In this document: positions 1-8,940 of the stretch, in pieces
Layout: each line of letters opens with the position of its first letter
Numbering within the stretch: position 1 is the stretch's first letter
Assembly (NCBI GenBank): GCA_016722525.1
Contig: JADKJB010000034.1
Coordinates: forward strand, 62,001-126,000
DNA: 64,000 nt
DNA from: Bacteroidota bacterium
Lineage (GTDB): Bacteria; Bacteroidota; Bacteroidia; AKYH767-A; OLB10
Reading direction: 5' to 3'
Notes under the pieces: generated by a model
What the model saw: the letters and a program-made list of their open reading frames with translations, nothing else
Databases searched by the model: none
Told to the model about the DNA's origin: nothing
Position numbers and translations under genes: made by a program

Positions 1-809
1 TAACTAAAACAGGCAACGGATTAAAGTTTTCCTTGGGTATATACTTAAGTAATACCTCAGCGGAGATATTTTTTTGCCGCTCTAAAATAGAAAGCTGTTC
101 CGTAACATTTTTTAATTGTCTTACATTTCCCGGCCATCTATATTCAGTAAGTATTTTCATGGCATCGGCTTGCAGTATAACGGTTGGCATTTTATACCGT
201 TCAGCAAAATCACTTGCAAATTTTCTGAAAAGTAAATGAATGTCTTCTGTCCGTTCACGTAATGGAGGAACATTTATTGGTACTGTATTTAATCGGTAAT
301 AGAGATCTTCTCTGAACTTTCCAATCCCTGATTGCTTCAGGAATATTTACGTTAGTAGCGGTTACAACTCTGACATCAGTTTTAATAACTTTTGAGGAAC
401 CTACTTTTATAAATTCACCGCTTTCCAGAACACGCAATAATCGTACTTGTGTGAGCATGGGCAATTCAGCCACTTCATCCAGGAAAATAGTTCCACCATT
501 TACAACTTCGAAATATCCTTTTCGTGCCTCATGTGCACCTGTAAATGCTCCTTTTTCATGGCCGAATAATTCCGAGTCTATCGTCCCCTCAGGTATGGCT
601 CCACAGTTTACGGCTATGTATGGGCCGTGTTTTCGGGTGCTGAGTTGATGAATTATTTGAGGAAATACCTCTTTTCCTGTTCCGCTTTCTCCTGTTATCA
701 AAACTGTGATATCAGTGGGTGCAACTTGTCGGGCAGTATCTATTGCATGATCTAAAACTATAGAGTTTCCAATAATTCCAAATCGTTGTTTTAATTCTTG
801 AATGGTCAT
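1..809 (-). CDS. Sigma-54-dependent transcriptional activator, partial and frameshifted
   Basis: AAA+ activator of sigma-54 RNA polymerase. It starts at 809 and runs off the left edge. The N-terminal part shows a Walker A (GESGTGKE), the GAFTGA loop that touches sigma-54, and a Walker B (GGTIFLDEV). Translation breaks at about 325-332: the reading frame goes into unrelated sequence, while the next frame continues as GKFREDLYYRLNTVPI and on to WPGNVRQL, exactly what the family has there. One indel therefore repairs it. There is no receiver or sensor domain before the AAA+ core, so it begins almost directly with the ATPase. It lies 84 bases downstream of miaB on the same strand. From general knowledge of Bacteroidota, a short sigma-54 activator is often found beside miaB, upstream of lptE and secG; those would lie outside the window. 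The target genes are unknown. Confidence 0.85.
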
Positions 810-893
810 TAATTCTATAGTTCAGTCTTGTAGTTTATGTATTATCGGGATACTTTTTTAAATTTTATTTTTTCTCTAATGGATACTCAACTT

Positions 894-2330
894 TCAATTT
901 ACTACTTTGCCGATTAGTGTCGCTACAGTACAGGAATCAACATATACATTCACATATTGTCCTGGTTTATAATTTTCTTTTGGGAAAACTACTACGGTAT
1001 TCTGGGAATTTCTGCCCATTAAAAATTCATCCGATTTTTTTGAAAAGCCTTCTATAAGTACGTAGTGAATTTTATTTTTCATTTCTAAGGTGCGTTCTTT
1101 AGAGAGTGCTTGTTGCATAGCAACAATTTCACTTATTCTTCTGGATTTTATGACCTCAGGAATGTCATCCTTATATAAACGCTCCGCTTGTGTTTTTGGC
1201 CTCTCTGAATATTTATACATATAGGCGAAATGATACCCCGACCATTTCATTAATGATAAAGTGTGCTCATGGTCCTCTTCCGTCTCTCCACAAAATCCTG
1301 TAATGATATCCGTTGAAATACCACAGCCCGGAATAATCCTCCTTATTGCCTCTATTCGATCCATATACATTTCACGCGTGTATCCCCTGTTCATTCGCTC
1401 CAGTACCGAAGTACTTCCTGATTGCACTGGAAGATGCACATAGTTGCATATGTTATCATGTTTGGCAATAATGTGTAAAACATCATCTGTCATATCACGA
1501 GGATTGGAAGTTGAAAATCGCACTCTCAATTCCGATGAAACCAGTGCAACTTTTTCAAGCAATTGAGCAAAAGATACGGAAGCTTCTTTTTGTTCTTCAG
1601 TTATTAGCTCCTTCTTAAGTCCTCCTCCGGACCAAACATAGGAATCAACATTCTGTCCTAATAAAATAACTTCCCTGTAGCCTTTATGAAATAAATCTTC
1701 TGCTTCTTTAATAATTGATTCAGGATCCCTGCTTCTCTCTCGACCCCTCGTAAAAGGAACTACACAAAATGAACACATATTGTCACAGCCTCTTGTAATA
1801 GATATGTAAGCTGATACACCATTACTGGATAATCTTACCGGACTAATATCACCATAGGTTTCTTCTCTGGATAATAAAACATTAACCGCCTTATGTCCAC
1901 CTTCTACTGAGGCAATTAATTTTGGTAAATCACGGTAGGAATCTGGCCCTGCAACTATATCTATTAATTTTTCTTCTTCTAATAATTTGGACTTTAATCT
2001 TTCTGCCATGCATCCCAAAACTCCAATGATCAAGTCAGGTTGATTTCTTTTTCTGAGCTTAAATTCTGTCAAACGTTGGCGAACTCGCTGTTCGGCGTTT
2101 TCTCGGATCGCGCAAGTGTTCAATAATATTACATCCGCCTCAAATTCATTGGTAGTGGTTTGATAACCTTCTTTTCCTAAAATAGAGGCAACTATTTCAC
2201 TATCAGAGTAGTTCATGGCACAACCATAACTTTCAAGATACAGTTTTCGACCTCCAGTACTTGAAACTGTATCTAAAAGTAGTTCCTCCGTAGGCTCCAA
2301 TTCATCCATTAATTTGTTTTCCTGATTCAT
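894..2330 (-). CDS. miaB: tRNA-2-methylthio-N6-dimethylallyladenosine synthase MiaB
   Basis: Radical-SAM methylthiotransferase that converts i6A37 to ms2i6A37 in tRNAs reading UNN codons. The 478-residue length fits the family. The N-terminal domain carries the three cysteines of the auxiliary 4Fe-4S cluster (C37 in SYGCAMN, C72 in NTCAIRENA, C106 in GCMAER). The radical-SAM motif CDNMCSFC gives C181, C185 and C188. The C-terminal 65 residues look like a TRAM RNA-binding domain. The start at 2330 is the first ATG and leaves a charged N-terminal extension of about 25 residues. A promoter-like pair lies just upstream (2350-2379). It is divergent from topA and probably co-transcribed with the sigma-54 activator. 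Confidence 0.96.
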   Translation of the reverse strand: MNQENKLMDELEPTEELLLDTVSSTGGRKLYLESYGCAMNYSDSEIVASILGKEGYQTTTNEFEADVILLNTCAIRENAEQRVRQRLTEFKLRKRNQPDLIIGVLGCMAERLKSKLLEEEKLIDIVAGPDSYRDLPKLIASVEGGHKAVNVLLSREETYGDISPVRLSSNGVSAYISITRGCDNMCSFCVVPFTRGRERSRDPESIIKEAEDLFHKGYREVILLGQNVDSYVWSGGGLKKELITEEQKEASVSFAQLLEKVALVSSELRVRFSTSNPRDMTDDVLHIIAKHDNICNYVHLPVQSGSTSVLERMNRGYTREMYMDRIEAIRRIIPGCGISTDIITGFCGETEEDHEHTLSLMKWSGYHFAYMYKYSERPKTQAERLYKDDIPEVIKSRRISEIVAMQQALSKERTLEMKNKIHYVLIEGFSKKSDEFLMGRNSQNTVVVFPKENYKPGQYVNVYVDSCTVATLIGKVVN

Positions 2331-2349
2331 TAAATAAGTTAATTTTGTG

Positions 2350-2379
2350 CAAATTTAAGAAATTTGAGATTACTGACAA
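2350..2379 (-). promoter_or_regulatory. Putative miaB promoter
   Basis: Reading the minus strand, TTG (2377-2379) is followed after 19 bases by TAAATTTG (2350-2357), a full match to the Bacteroidota -7 consensus TAnnTTTG. Transcription would start about 10-15 bases before the miaB ATG at 2330. It is back to back with the topA promoter. Confidence 0.6.
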
Positions 2380-2400
2380 AATGTCACTTTCTGCCTTTAT

Positions 2401-2432
2401 TTGGAGGTTCTGAATTTTAATTGTTTACTTTG
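2401..2432 (+). promoter_or_regulatory. Putative topA promoter
   Basis: TTG (2401-2403), 21 bases, then TTACTTTG (2425-2432), one mismatch from TAnnTTTG, followed by a run of C. The same TTACTTT plus C-run arrangement precedes the porP/gld cluster at 6440-6471. It would give a leader of about 50 bases to the ATG at 2489. Confidence 0.6.
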
Positions 2433-2488
2433 CCCCCCGTTTTAAATGTTCACGGTTACTAAATTTTTATTATTATCTATTTAAATAA

Positions 2489-5029
2489 ATGGCTGAAAAC
2501 CTTGTTATTGTTGAGTCCCCCGCAAAAGCTAAAACTATTGAAGGATTCCTTGGAAAAGATTATATTGTGAAGTCGAGCTTTGGCCATGTCAGGGATCTTG
2601 CTAAAAGTGATAAAGCCATTGACGTCAAAAACAATTTTGCTCCTCATTATGAAATAAGCGAAGATAAGAAAGCGGTCATTGCCGAATTAACACGACTTAC
2701 TAAAAAGGCAAGAACAGTTTGGCTAGCAACAGATGAAGACCGTGAAGGAGAAGCAATCTCCTGGCACTTGTTTGAAACCTTAAATCTGAAAGAAGCGAAT
2801 ACACGACGTATTGTTTTTCATGAAATCACTAAACCGGCAATTCTTGAGGCGATTAAAAATCCCAGGAAAATTGATAAGCATCTTGTTGATGCTCAGCAAG
2901 CCAGAAGAATTCTGGACAGGCTGGTCGGGTTTGAACTTTCTCCTATACTTTGGAAAAAAATTAAACCCTCCTTATCAGCAGGTCGCGTGCAATCAGTTGC
3001 TGTTCGTTTAATAGTTGAACGAGAGCGTGAAGTTGAAGCACACAATTCAACCTCCTCTTTTAAAGTTTCAGCTTATTTTATTGTTGATGATGGTAAAGGC
3101 CTTAAAGCTACGCTTAAAGCCGATCACCCAACCAGGTTTAAAACTCAAAAAGAGGCCGAGGCATACCTGAAAAATTGTATAGGCGCATCGTTTTCAATTA
3201 AGAATCTGGAAAAAAAGCCCGGTAAAAAGTCGCCGTCAGCCCCATTTACAACCTCTACTCTTCAGCAGGAAGCTAGTCGTAAACTTGGTTTTTCTGTTGC
3301 GCAAACAATGGTTATTGCACAACGATTGTATGAATCAGGAAAGATTACTTACATGAGAACAGACTCTGTGAACCTTTCCAAAACAGCCATGGACGCTGCT
3401 ATTAAAGAAATTACTAAACAGTACGGTTCCGAGTATTCAAATCCTAAACAATACAAAACTAAATCGGCATCCGCTCAGGAAGCGCACGAAGCGATCAGGC
3501 CAACTTATTTTGAACAACCTACCGTTGATGGCGAGAATAATGAAAGAAGACTTTATGAATTAATTTGGAAAAGGTCTATTTCTTCTCAAATGAGCGATGC
3601 CCAATTGGAAAAAACAATTGTCACAATAGCCTCATCAAATTCCTCCGATACCTTAACAGCAACAGGGGAGGTTATTAAGTTTGATGGGTTCCTGAAAGTG
3701 TATATGGAATCAACCGACGATGAAAATACCGATGAAGGTCAGGATGGTTTGTTGCCGCCACTCCAGGTAGGACAACTTTTAGATTTGAATGAGATTGTGG
3801 CTATGGAGAAATTTACATATCCCCCCGCCCGTTATACTGAAGCCAGCCTTGTTAAAAAATTGGAAGAGCTTGGGATTGGTCGCCCTTCCACTTATGCACC
3901 AACAATTTCTACAATTCAAAAACGTGGATATGTGGTGAAAGAAGAAAGGCAAGGAAGGGAACGAATTGTTAATATACTTAAATTAAAAAACAATAAAGTC
4001 GCCGCCTCCACAAAAACTGAAATTACCGGTGCCGAAAAATCCAAAATGTTCCCAACGGATATTGGAACTGTTGTAAATGATTTTTTAGTCGAGAACTTTA
4101 AATCTATCCTCGATTATAACTTCACCGCTTATGTCGAAAAGGAATTTGATGATATTGCTGAAGGTAAAATTGCCTGGAATGAAATGATAAAGGAATTTTA
4201 TGAGCCTTTTCACAAAACAGTTGAGTTTACAGAGAAAAACTCAGAAAGAGCCTCCGGGGAAAGAATTCTCGGCAATGATCCTGCAACTGGAAAAATTGTT
4301 TCTGCTCGCATTGGAAGATTCGGCCCGCTTGTTCAAATGAAATTAGATGAAAATGATGAGAAACCCCGCTTCGCCAAACTGAGAGCTGACCAAAGATTAG
4401 AATCTATTACCCTTGAGCAAGCACTCGATTTATTTAAAATGCCTAGAAATCTTGGTAATTATGAGGAGATTGAAGTCGTTGTTGGAATAGGCAGATTCGG
4501 ACCCTTTGTAAGGCATAACAGTGTTTTTGTCTCAATTCCTAAAACCGATGATCCTTATGTGATTGAACTCGAACGTGCAATTGAATTGATTGAAGGAAAA
4601 CGAACAGCAGATAGAGAAAAGCTGATTAAATCTTTTGCTCAGGATCCTGAAATGAAAGTTCTAAAGGGACGTTGGGGACCCTATATTGCCTTTGGAAAAA
4701 AGAATATCAAAATCCCTAAAGATAAAGATCCCGTTTCGCTTACCTATGAGGAGTGTGTGAAGTTAGATCAAGAATCTGAAGGTACTAATAAAGGAAGAGG
4801 GGGTAGGTTTGGTAAAAAAGCAGAGACCTTCAAAAAAACGGAACCCGCTTCCATAAAAAAGAAAAGTCCCGCTAAGAAAACCGCTGCAAAAAAAGCTCCG
4901 GTCAAAGTAAAAGCAACCCAATCAACTCCGGTTAAAAAAGTAGTTGTTAAAAAAACAGCAGCAAAAAAAACAGCAGCAAAAAAAACAACTGTAAAAAAAA
5001 CAGCCCCTAAAAAAAAGAAGAGTAAATAA
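2489..5029 (+). CDS. topA: DNA topoisomerase I (type IA)
   Basis: Relaxes negative supercoils by a single-strand break and passage. The 846-residue protein opens with the Toprim domain (VIVESPAKAKTIEGFLG) and the acidic DEDREGEA motif. The catalytic tyrosine is Y288 in ITYMRTDS. The topoisomerase core ends near residue 600, and several repeats of the type GRFGPLVQ / GRFGPFVR / GRWGPYIA follow, which replace the zinc fingers of enterobacterial TopA. The last 65 residues are a lysine/alanine-rich tail (repeated AAKK/PVKK units) resembling histone H1 tails; such tails are common in TopA of this phylum and should bind DNA without sequence preference. The next gene begins two bases after the stop, so the two are probably co-transcribed. 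Confidence 0.97.
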   Translation: MAENLVIVESPAKAKTIEGFLGKDYIVKSSFGHVRDLAKSDKAIDVKNNFAPHYEISEDKKAVIAELTRLTKKARTVWLATDEDREGEAISWHLFETLNLKEANTRRIVFHEITKPAILEAIKNPRKIDKHLVDAQQARRILDRLVGFELSPILWKKIKPSLSAGRVQSVAVRLIVEREREVEAHNSTSSFKVSAYFIVDDGKGLKATLKADHPTRFKTQKEAEAYLKNCIGASFSIKNLEKKPGKKSPSAPFTTSTLQQEASRKLGFSVAQTMVIAQRLYESGKITYMRTDSVNLSKTAMDAAIKEITKQYGSEYSNPKQYKTKSASAQEAHEAIRPTYFEQPTVDGENNERRLYELIWKRSISSQMSDAQLEKTIVTIASSNSSDTLTATGEVIKFDGFLKVYMESTDDENTDEGQDGLLPPLQVGQLLDLNEIVAMEKFTYPPARYTEASLVKKLEELGIGRPSTYAPTISTIQKRGYVVKEERQGRERIVNILKLKNNKVAASTKTEITGAEKSKMFPTDIGTVVNDFLVENFKSILDYNFTAYVEKEFDDIAEGKIAWNEMIKEFYEPFHKTVEFTEKNSERASGERILGNDPATGKIVSARIGRFGPLVQMKLDENDEKPRFAKLRADQRLESITLEQALDLFKMPRNLGNYEEIEVVVGIGRFGPFVRHNSVFVSIPKTDDPYVIELERAIELIEGKRTADREKLIKSFAQDPEMKVLKGRWGPYIAFGKKNIKIPKDKDPVSLTYEECVKLDQESEGTNKGRGGRFGKKAETFKKTEPASIKKKSPAKKTAAKKAPVKVKATQSTPVKKVVVKKTAAKKTAAKKTTVKKTAPKKKKSK

Positions 5030-5031
5030 AT

Positions 5032-6200
5032 ATGCTTAAAGAAGAATTCTTCAGTCCTGTAAGTAACCCTGCTCTGGACTTGGTCCTTTCAGGAGTAGCC
5101 GATTCTATGGCGGCGGCAACTTCGGTGTATTCTTTAAATAATGGCTTTCCGGAAATTGAAAATGCCAAAATTGCGATAATTGGTGTCCCTGAATACCGTG
5201 GGTCGGTTTTTAATCGTCAAATGCATAGAGGAACTGAAGCAATTCGGGATAAATTTTATAGATTAAAAAAACATGATAATAATTCCAGGATTATTGATCT
5301 GGGAGACCTTATTCCTGGTAATACCATCGACGATACTTTTTTTGCCTTAACTGAAATAACGAATAGTCTTCTTAAAAAATCAATAATTCCTATTATCATT
5401 GGTGGTTCTCAAGATCTTACCATTGCTCAATTTAATGGTTATAGCTTCAAAGAACAACTATTGAATATTGCTGCCGTCGATTCCAGATTCGATCTTGGTA
5501 TAGCTGAAGAGGAAGTAAACAGCTCCTCGTGGCTGGGTAAAATTATTATGCAGCAACCCAACTACCTTTTTAATTTTAGTAATATAGGATACCAAACCTA
5601 TTTTGTAGGAGCGAATGCTGTTGATTTAATGAGCAAATTGTTTTTGATGCCTATAGAGTTGGCCAGGTCCGATCAGATATAACAGAAATGGAACCTGTTA
5701 TTCGGGCAGCCGATATGCTCTCTTTTGATCTCTCTGCTATCCGACAGTCCGACGCTCCGGGTGCTACCAACCCATCACCAAATGGATTCAACGGCGAAGA
5801 AGCTTGTCAGGCAATGATGTACGCTGGTTTGAATGATCGCCTTTCAAGTGTTGGAATTTATGAATTTGATGCTGCTGCTGATCGCAATGATCAAACTGCT
5901 CATCTGGTTGCCCAAATGATCTGGTATTTTATTGAAGGGGTTAATAATAGAAAAAATGACTTCCCTTCCGCGAATCATGCTGCATATATTACCTATAGAG
6001 TTGCCAGTGATCACCTTGGAAAAGAAATTGTTTTTCTCAAACATAAAACAAGTGGAAGATGGTGGATGGAAATGCCTGTTAGCACTAAAAGTAATCGAAT
6101 GAGTCACTATAATTTCCTGCCTTGCTCCCTTCACGATTATCAACAAGCTTGTAATAATGAAATGCCTGATAGATTTTGGCAGGCTTTGCAAAAATTGTAA
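5032..6200 (+). CDS. Arginase/formimidoylglutamase-fold protein with degraded metal site; frameshifted
   Basis: Ureohydrolase-fold protein of about 389 residues once repaired. Translation from ATG 5032 breaks at the T-run 5641-5645; adding one T restores FFDAYRVGQVRSDITEMEPV and joins the reading frame that ends at 6200. Active arginases bind two Mn ions through GGDHS, DAHxD and SFDxDxxDP motifs. Here the first is GGSQD (residues 124-128, His to Gln), the second DSRFD (150-154, His to Arg), and the third FDLSAIRQSDAPG, where the second Asp is Ser. Three of six usual ligands are gone, so ordinary manganese-dependent catalysis is unlikely. It starts two bases after topA and lies just before the porP/gld cluster. 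Annotation pipelines would call it formimidoylglutamase; I would treat that enzymatic name with suspicion. No other hut genes are nearby. Confidence 0.8.
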
Positions 6201-6536
6201 ATTCGAAATTGGTGCTTTGCTGAAGTTTAAAACCCTGTTTTAAATCTCTTTTGTAGGATTATTACTATTCGCATGATTTTTTTTTAAATTTTATCTCAAC
6301 TTCAAAATTTCATTAATTAATTCACATTTTTGATTTAAACTATTGATTGTCAATGTTATGATAATTTTTGCTTGAAGCAAGATTCTCGATTTTGGAGCTA
6401 AAACTGTAAATTATAGATCTTTACAAACTATTTCGATTTTTGTTTTTGATTTAAAAAATTAGTTACTTTAGCCCCCTGAATATCTTATAACGAAAGAAAA
6501 AGTACTGAGTCAATTTAAAACGACAGCATCGGCATT
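6201..6536. other. Intergenic leader of the porP/gld cluster
   Basis: This 336-base stretch is AT-rich with no credible ORF or RNA gene. The only signal I can support is the promoter at 6440-6471, which leaves a leader of about 60 bases before the PorP/SprF start. I see no clear hairpin terminator after the arginase-fold gene. Confidence 0.6.
6440..6471 (+). promoter_or_regulatory. Putative promoter of the porP/sprF-gldKLMN cluster
   Basis: TTG at 6440-6442, then 20 bases, then TTACTTTA at 6463-6470 and a C-run. It matches the topA promoter in spacing and in the C-rich start region. It is the best promoter candidate for the T9SS genes. Confidence 0.55.
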
Positions 6537-7454
6537 ATGAAGAAACTTTTATCCCTGGCACTGTTTATCATTTCAGTTTCCAGCAACCTATTCGGACAAC
6601 AGGATCCGCAGTTTAGCCAGAACATGTTTAACAAATTACAAACGAATCCCGCTTATGCAGGAAGTAGTGATGGAATTTGTGGTACATTATTGTACAGAAA
6701 CCAGTGGACCGGTTTCGAAGGTGCACCCAAAACAGGTTTGTTTAGTATAGATGCACCTGTTAATTTTTTGCATGGAGGTCTTGGATTAACAATTCTGGCT
6801 GCTGATGAACTTGGCTTTGAAAATACTTTCATTGCAAAATTGGCGTATGCTTATAGATTTAATATTGGTCAGGGTAATTTAGCTATTGGTGCCGATTTTG
6901 GTTTCTTGCAGAAATCGATTGATGGTGATTTCAAATCAAATGATCCTAATGATCCAATTATTCCTACTTCTTCCGTTTCAGGCAATGTCATTCCTGATTT
7001 AGGCGCTGGTATTTATTATAATTCTGATAAATTATATCTCGGTGCTTCTATGTCGCACATCCTTGAAAGTGAAGTTGATTATGGTGACTTTACTACCACT
7101 ATGGCGCGTCACCTTTATTTTACCGGAGGTTACAGAATTGAATTTTCTCCGGCAATTTCATTAATTCCCTCCTTCCTTGTGAAAAATGTAGGTGACCAGA
7201 CTCAGGCTGACATCAATGCCAATCTTCACTTTAATAACCGTTTCTGGATCGGAGGATCTTACAGACTTGAAGATGCAATTGTAGTGATGGCAGGACTTAA
7301 TATTACCCCGAACCTTCGTTTAGGTTATTCGTATGACTTTACAACCTCCGATTTAAAGGATTATAGTAGCGGTACCCATGAAGTGATGTTGGGATATTGT
7401 TACAAAATCAGAAAAAAGATTACTCCTATCAACAGGAACGTAAGATTTCTTTGA
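6537..7454 (+). CDS. PorP/SprF family type IX secretion outer-membrane protein
   Basis: Predicted outer-membrane beta-barrel protein, 305 residues. A signal peptide (KKLLSLALFIISVSSNLFGQ) is followed at once by the family signature QDPQFSQNMFN and NPAYAGS. The rest alternates glycine-rich and aromatic beta strands. PorP/SprF proteins serve the T9SS; SprF is needed for export of the adhesin SprB in Flavobacterium, and PorP works with PorK and PorN in Porphyromonas. Several paralogs usually exist per genome, so I do not choose between the names. It is the first gene of the gld cluster; a gap of 165 bases with a tiny ORF separates it from gldK. Confidence 0.93.
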   Translation: MKKLLSLALFIISVSSNLFGQQDPQFSQNMFNKLQTNPAYAGSSDGICGTLLYRNQWTGFEGAPKTGLFSIDAPVNFLHGGLGLTILAADELGFENTFIAKLAYAYRFNIGQGNLAIGADFGFLQKSIDGDFKSNDPNDPIIPTSSVSGNVIPDLGAGIYYNSDKLYLGASMSHILESEVDYGDFTTTMARHLYFTGGYRIEFSPAISLIPSFLVKNVGDQTQADINANLHFNNRFWIGGSYRLEDAIVVMAGLNITPNLRLGYSYDFTTSDLKDYSSGTHEVMLGYCYKIRKKITPINRNVRFL

Positions 7455-7485
7455 TATTTAACAACTATTTGCTCTAAAAGTAACT

Positions 7486-7493
7486 TATTTTTG
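7486..7493 (+). promoter_or_regulatory. Possible internal -7 box upstream of gldK
   Basis: TATTTTTG is an exact match to TAnnTTTG, about 125 bases before gldK. The nearest TTG (7469-7471) is only 14 bases upstream, which is short, so this is weak. If real it would let gldK-N be expressed apart from the porP-like gene. Confidence 0.25.
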
Positions 7494-7541
7494 GATTTAG
7501 CGTTAGCACACCTGTTAAACCTTAAATAACGAATAAGTAGC

Positions 7542-7613
7542 ATGCAAAATAACAGTAACGTTCCTTCGTTACAGGAACAACTGTCTGGACTACTTGAAAA
7601 TAAACCTAAATAG
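7542..7613 (+). CDS. Possible 23-residue leader ORF before gldK
   Basis: ATG at 7542 opens MQNNSNVPSLQEQLSGLLENKPK and stops 6 bases before the gldK ATG. The position between porP and gldK and the tight spacing are compatible with translational coupling. Amino-acid content is unremarkable, there is no clear ribosome binding site, and I know no family for it, so it may be chance. Confidence 0.2.
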   Translation: MQNNSNVPSLQEQLSGLLENKPK

Positions 7614-7619
7614 CGGAAC

Positions 7620-8882
7620 ATGAAAAGACTGATCATTTACTCGGCAATACTGCTGATTCTCAGTAGTTGCGGAGGCGGTAACAGAGGTCAGCTGGTTGGA
7701 GTTCAAAAGCGGGAAAAATGGTACCAAACCGATCCTTACGGTATGGTGTTTATCCCGTCCGGCTCATTCAATATGGGTCCCAGCGATCAAGACGTGCCTT
7801 ATGCGGTAGTTGCTCAAAGTAAATCCGTATCTGTACACGCCTTTTATATGGATAATACAGAAATCACTAATAATGAGTACCGCCAGTTCGTAGAATGGGT
7901 GCGCGATTCATTAGCCCATCGTTTAATTGGTGGCGAACACCTTATTGATGAAGGTGAATACGGTGAAAGAATTAACTGGAGAAAGAAAATTGATTGGGAA
8001 GACGAAGAAAATGTTGAAACACTCAATGAACTTTTTCTGCCTGAAGCTGAAAGATTTTATCGCCGCAAAGAAATTGATTCACGTAAACTGAATTTTGAAT
8101 ATTATTGGATAGATCTCCATGAAGCTGCTCAACGTTCCAGCCGCGAACAAGGTAAAACAGACCGCTCTGTCTTTATTAAAAAGGACGTTATTAATGTTTA
8201 TCCTGATACGTTAGCTTGGATACATGACTTTACGTACTCCTTTAATGACCCAATCACCAATATGTATTTTTGGCATCCATCCTACGATGAATACCCCGTT
8301 GTTGGCGTAAATTGGAAACAAGCCAGAGCTTTTTGTATCTGGAGAACTCAATTACTTAATAGCTATCTGATGGATAACGGTGAATCGTTCGTTCAGGATT
8401 TTCGTTTACCTACTGAATCAGAATGGGAATATGCCTCTCGTGGTGGTCTTGATTTATCTCCTTATCCTTGGGGTGGTCCATATATCAGAAACAGTCGCGG
8501 TTGCTTCCTCGGTAACTTTAAACCTATGAGAGGAAATTACCTTGATGATGGTGGATTCTATGCTGTTACTGTAACTTCTTATTGGCCCAATGATTTTGGT
8601 CTTTATTGCATGGCAGGTAATGTGTCTGAATGGACTAGCAATGCTTACGATGAGTCGGCTTACAACTTCCAACATGATCTCAATCCTGATTATAGCTATG
8701 AAGCCAAAGAATCTGACCCGCCATCTTTGAAGAGAAAAGTTATTCGCGGTGGATCTTGGAAAGATGTTGGATACTTTCTTCAAACAGGAACTCGTTCTTA
8801 CGAATATCAGGATACTTCCAAATGTTATGTAGGTTTCCGTTGTGTCATGGATTTCATGGGACGCGACAAATCTGATTTCTAA
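7620..8882 (+). CDS. gldK: GldK (PorK-like) T9SS ring lipoprotein
   Basis: Outer-membrane lipoprotein of 420 residues. The signal peptide ends in a lipobox with C17 (LSSCGGG). The rest is a formylglycine-generating-enzyme (SUMF1/FGE) fold: GMVFIPSGSFNMG near the start, EITNNEYRQFVEW, FRLPTESEWEYASRGG, MAGNVSEWTSNAY, KVIRGGSWKD and YVGFRCVMD at the end. GldK/PorK forms, with GldN/PorN, the periplasmic ring of the T9SS. The catalytic cysteines of true FGE are not used in this subfamily. Identity as GldK and not another FGE-fold Gld protein such as GldJ rests on the order with gldL, gldM and gldN directly downstream. Confidence 0.93.
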   Translation: MKRLIIYSAILLILSSCGGGNRGQLVGVQKREKWYQTDPYGMVFIPSGSFNMGPSDQDVPYAVVAQSKSVSVHAFYMDNTEITNNEYRQFVEWVRDSLAHRLIGGEHLIDEGEYGERINWRKKIDWEDEENVETLNELFLPEAERFYRRKEIDSRKLNFEYYWIDLHEAAQRSSREQGKTDRSVFIKKDVINVYPDTLAWIHDFTYSFNDPITNMYFWHPSYDEYPVVGVNWKQARAFCIWRTQLLNSYLMDNGESFVQDFRLPTESEWEYASRGGLDLSPYPWGGPYIRNSRGCFLGNFKPMRGNYLDDGGFYAVTVTSYWPNDFGLYCMAGNVSEWTSNAYDESAYNFQHDLNPDYSYEAKESDPPSLKRKVIRGGSWKDVGYFLQTGTRSYEYQDTSKCYVGFRCVMDFMGRDKSDF

Positions 8883-8940
8883 TACCCCCAAATTTAATCT
8901 AACCAACTCAAATACTAACTTTAAAAACACTAAAAAAACA

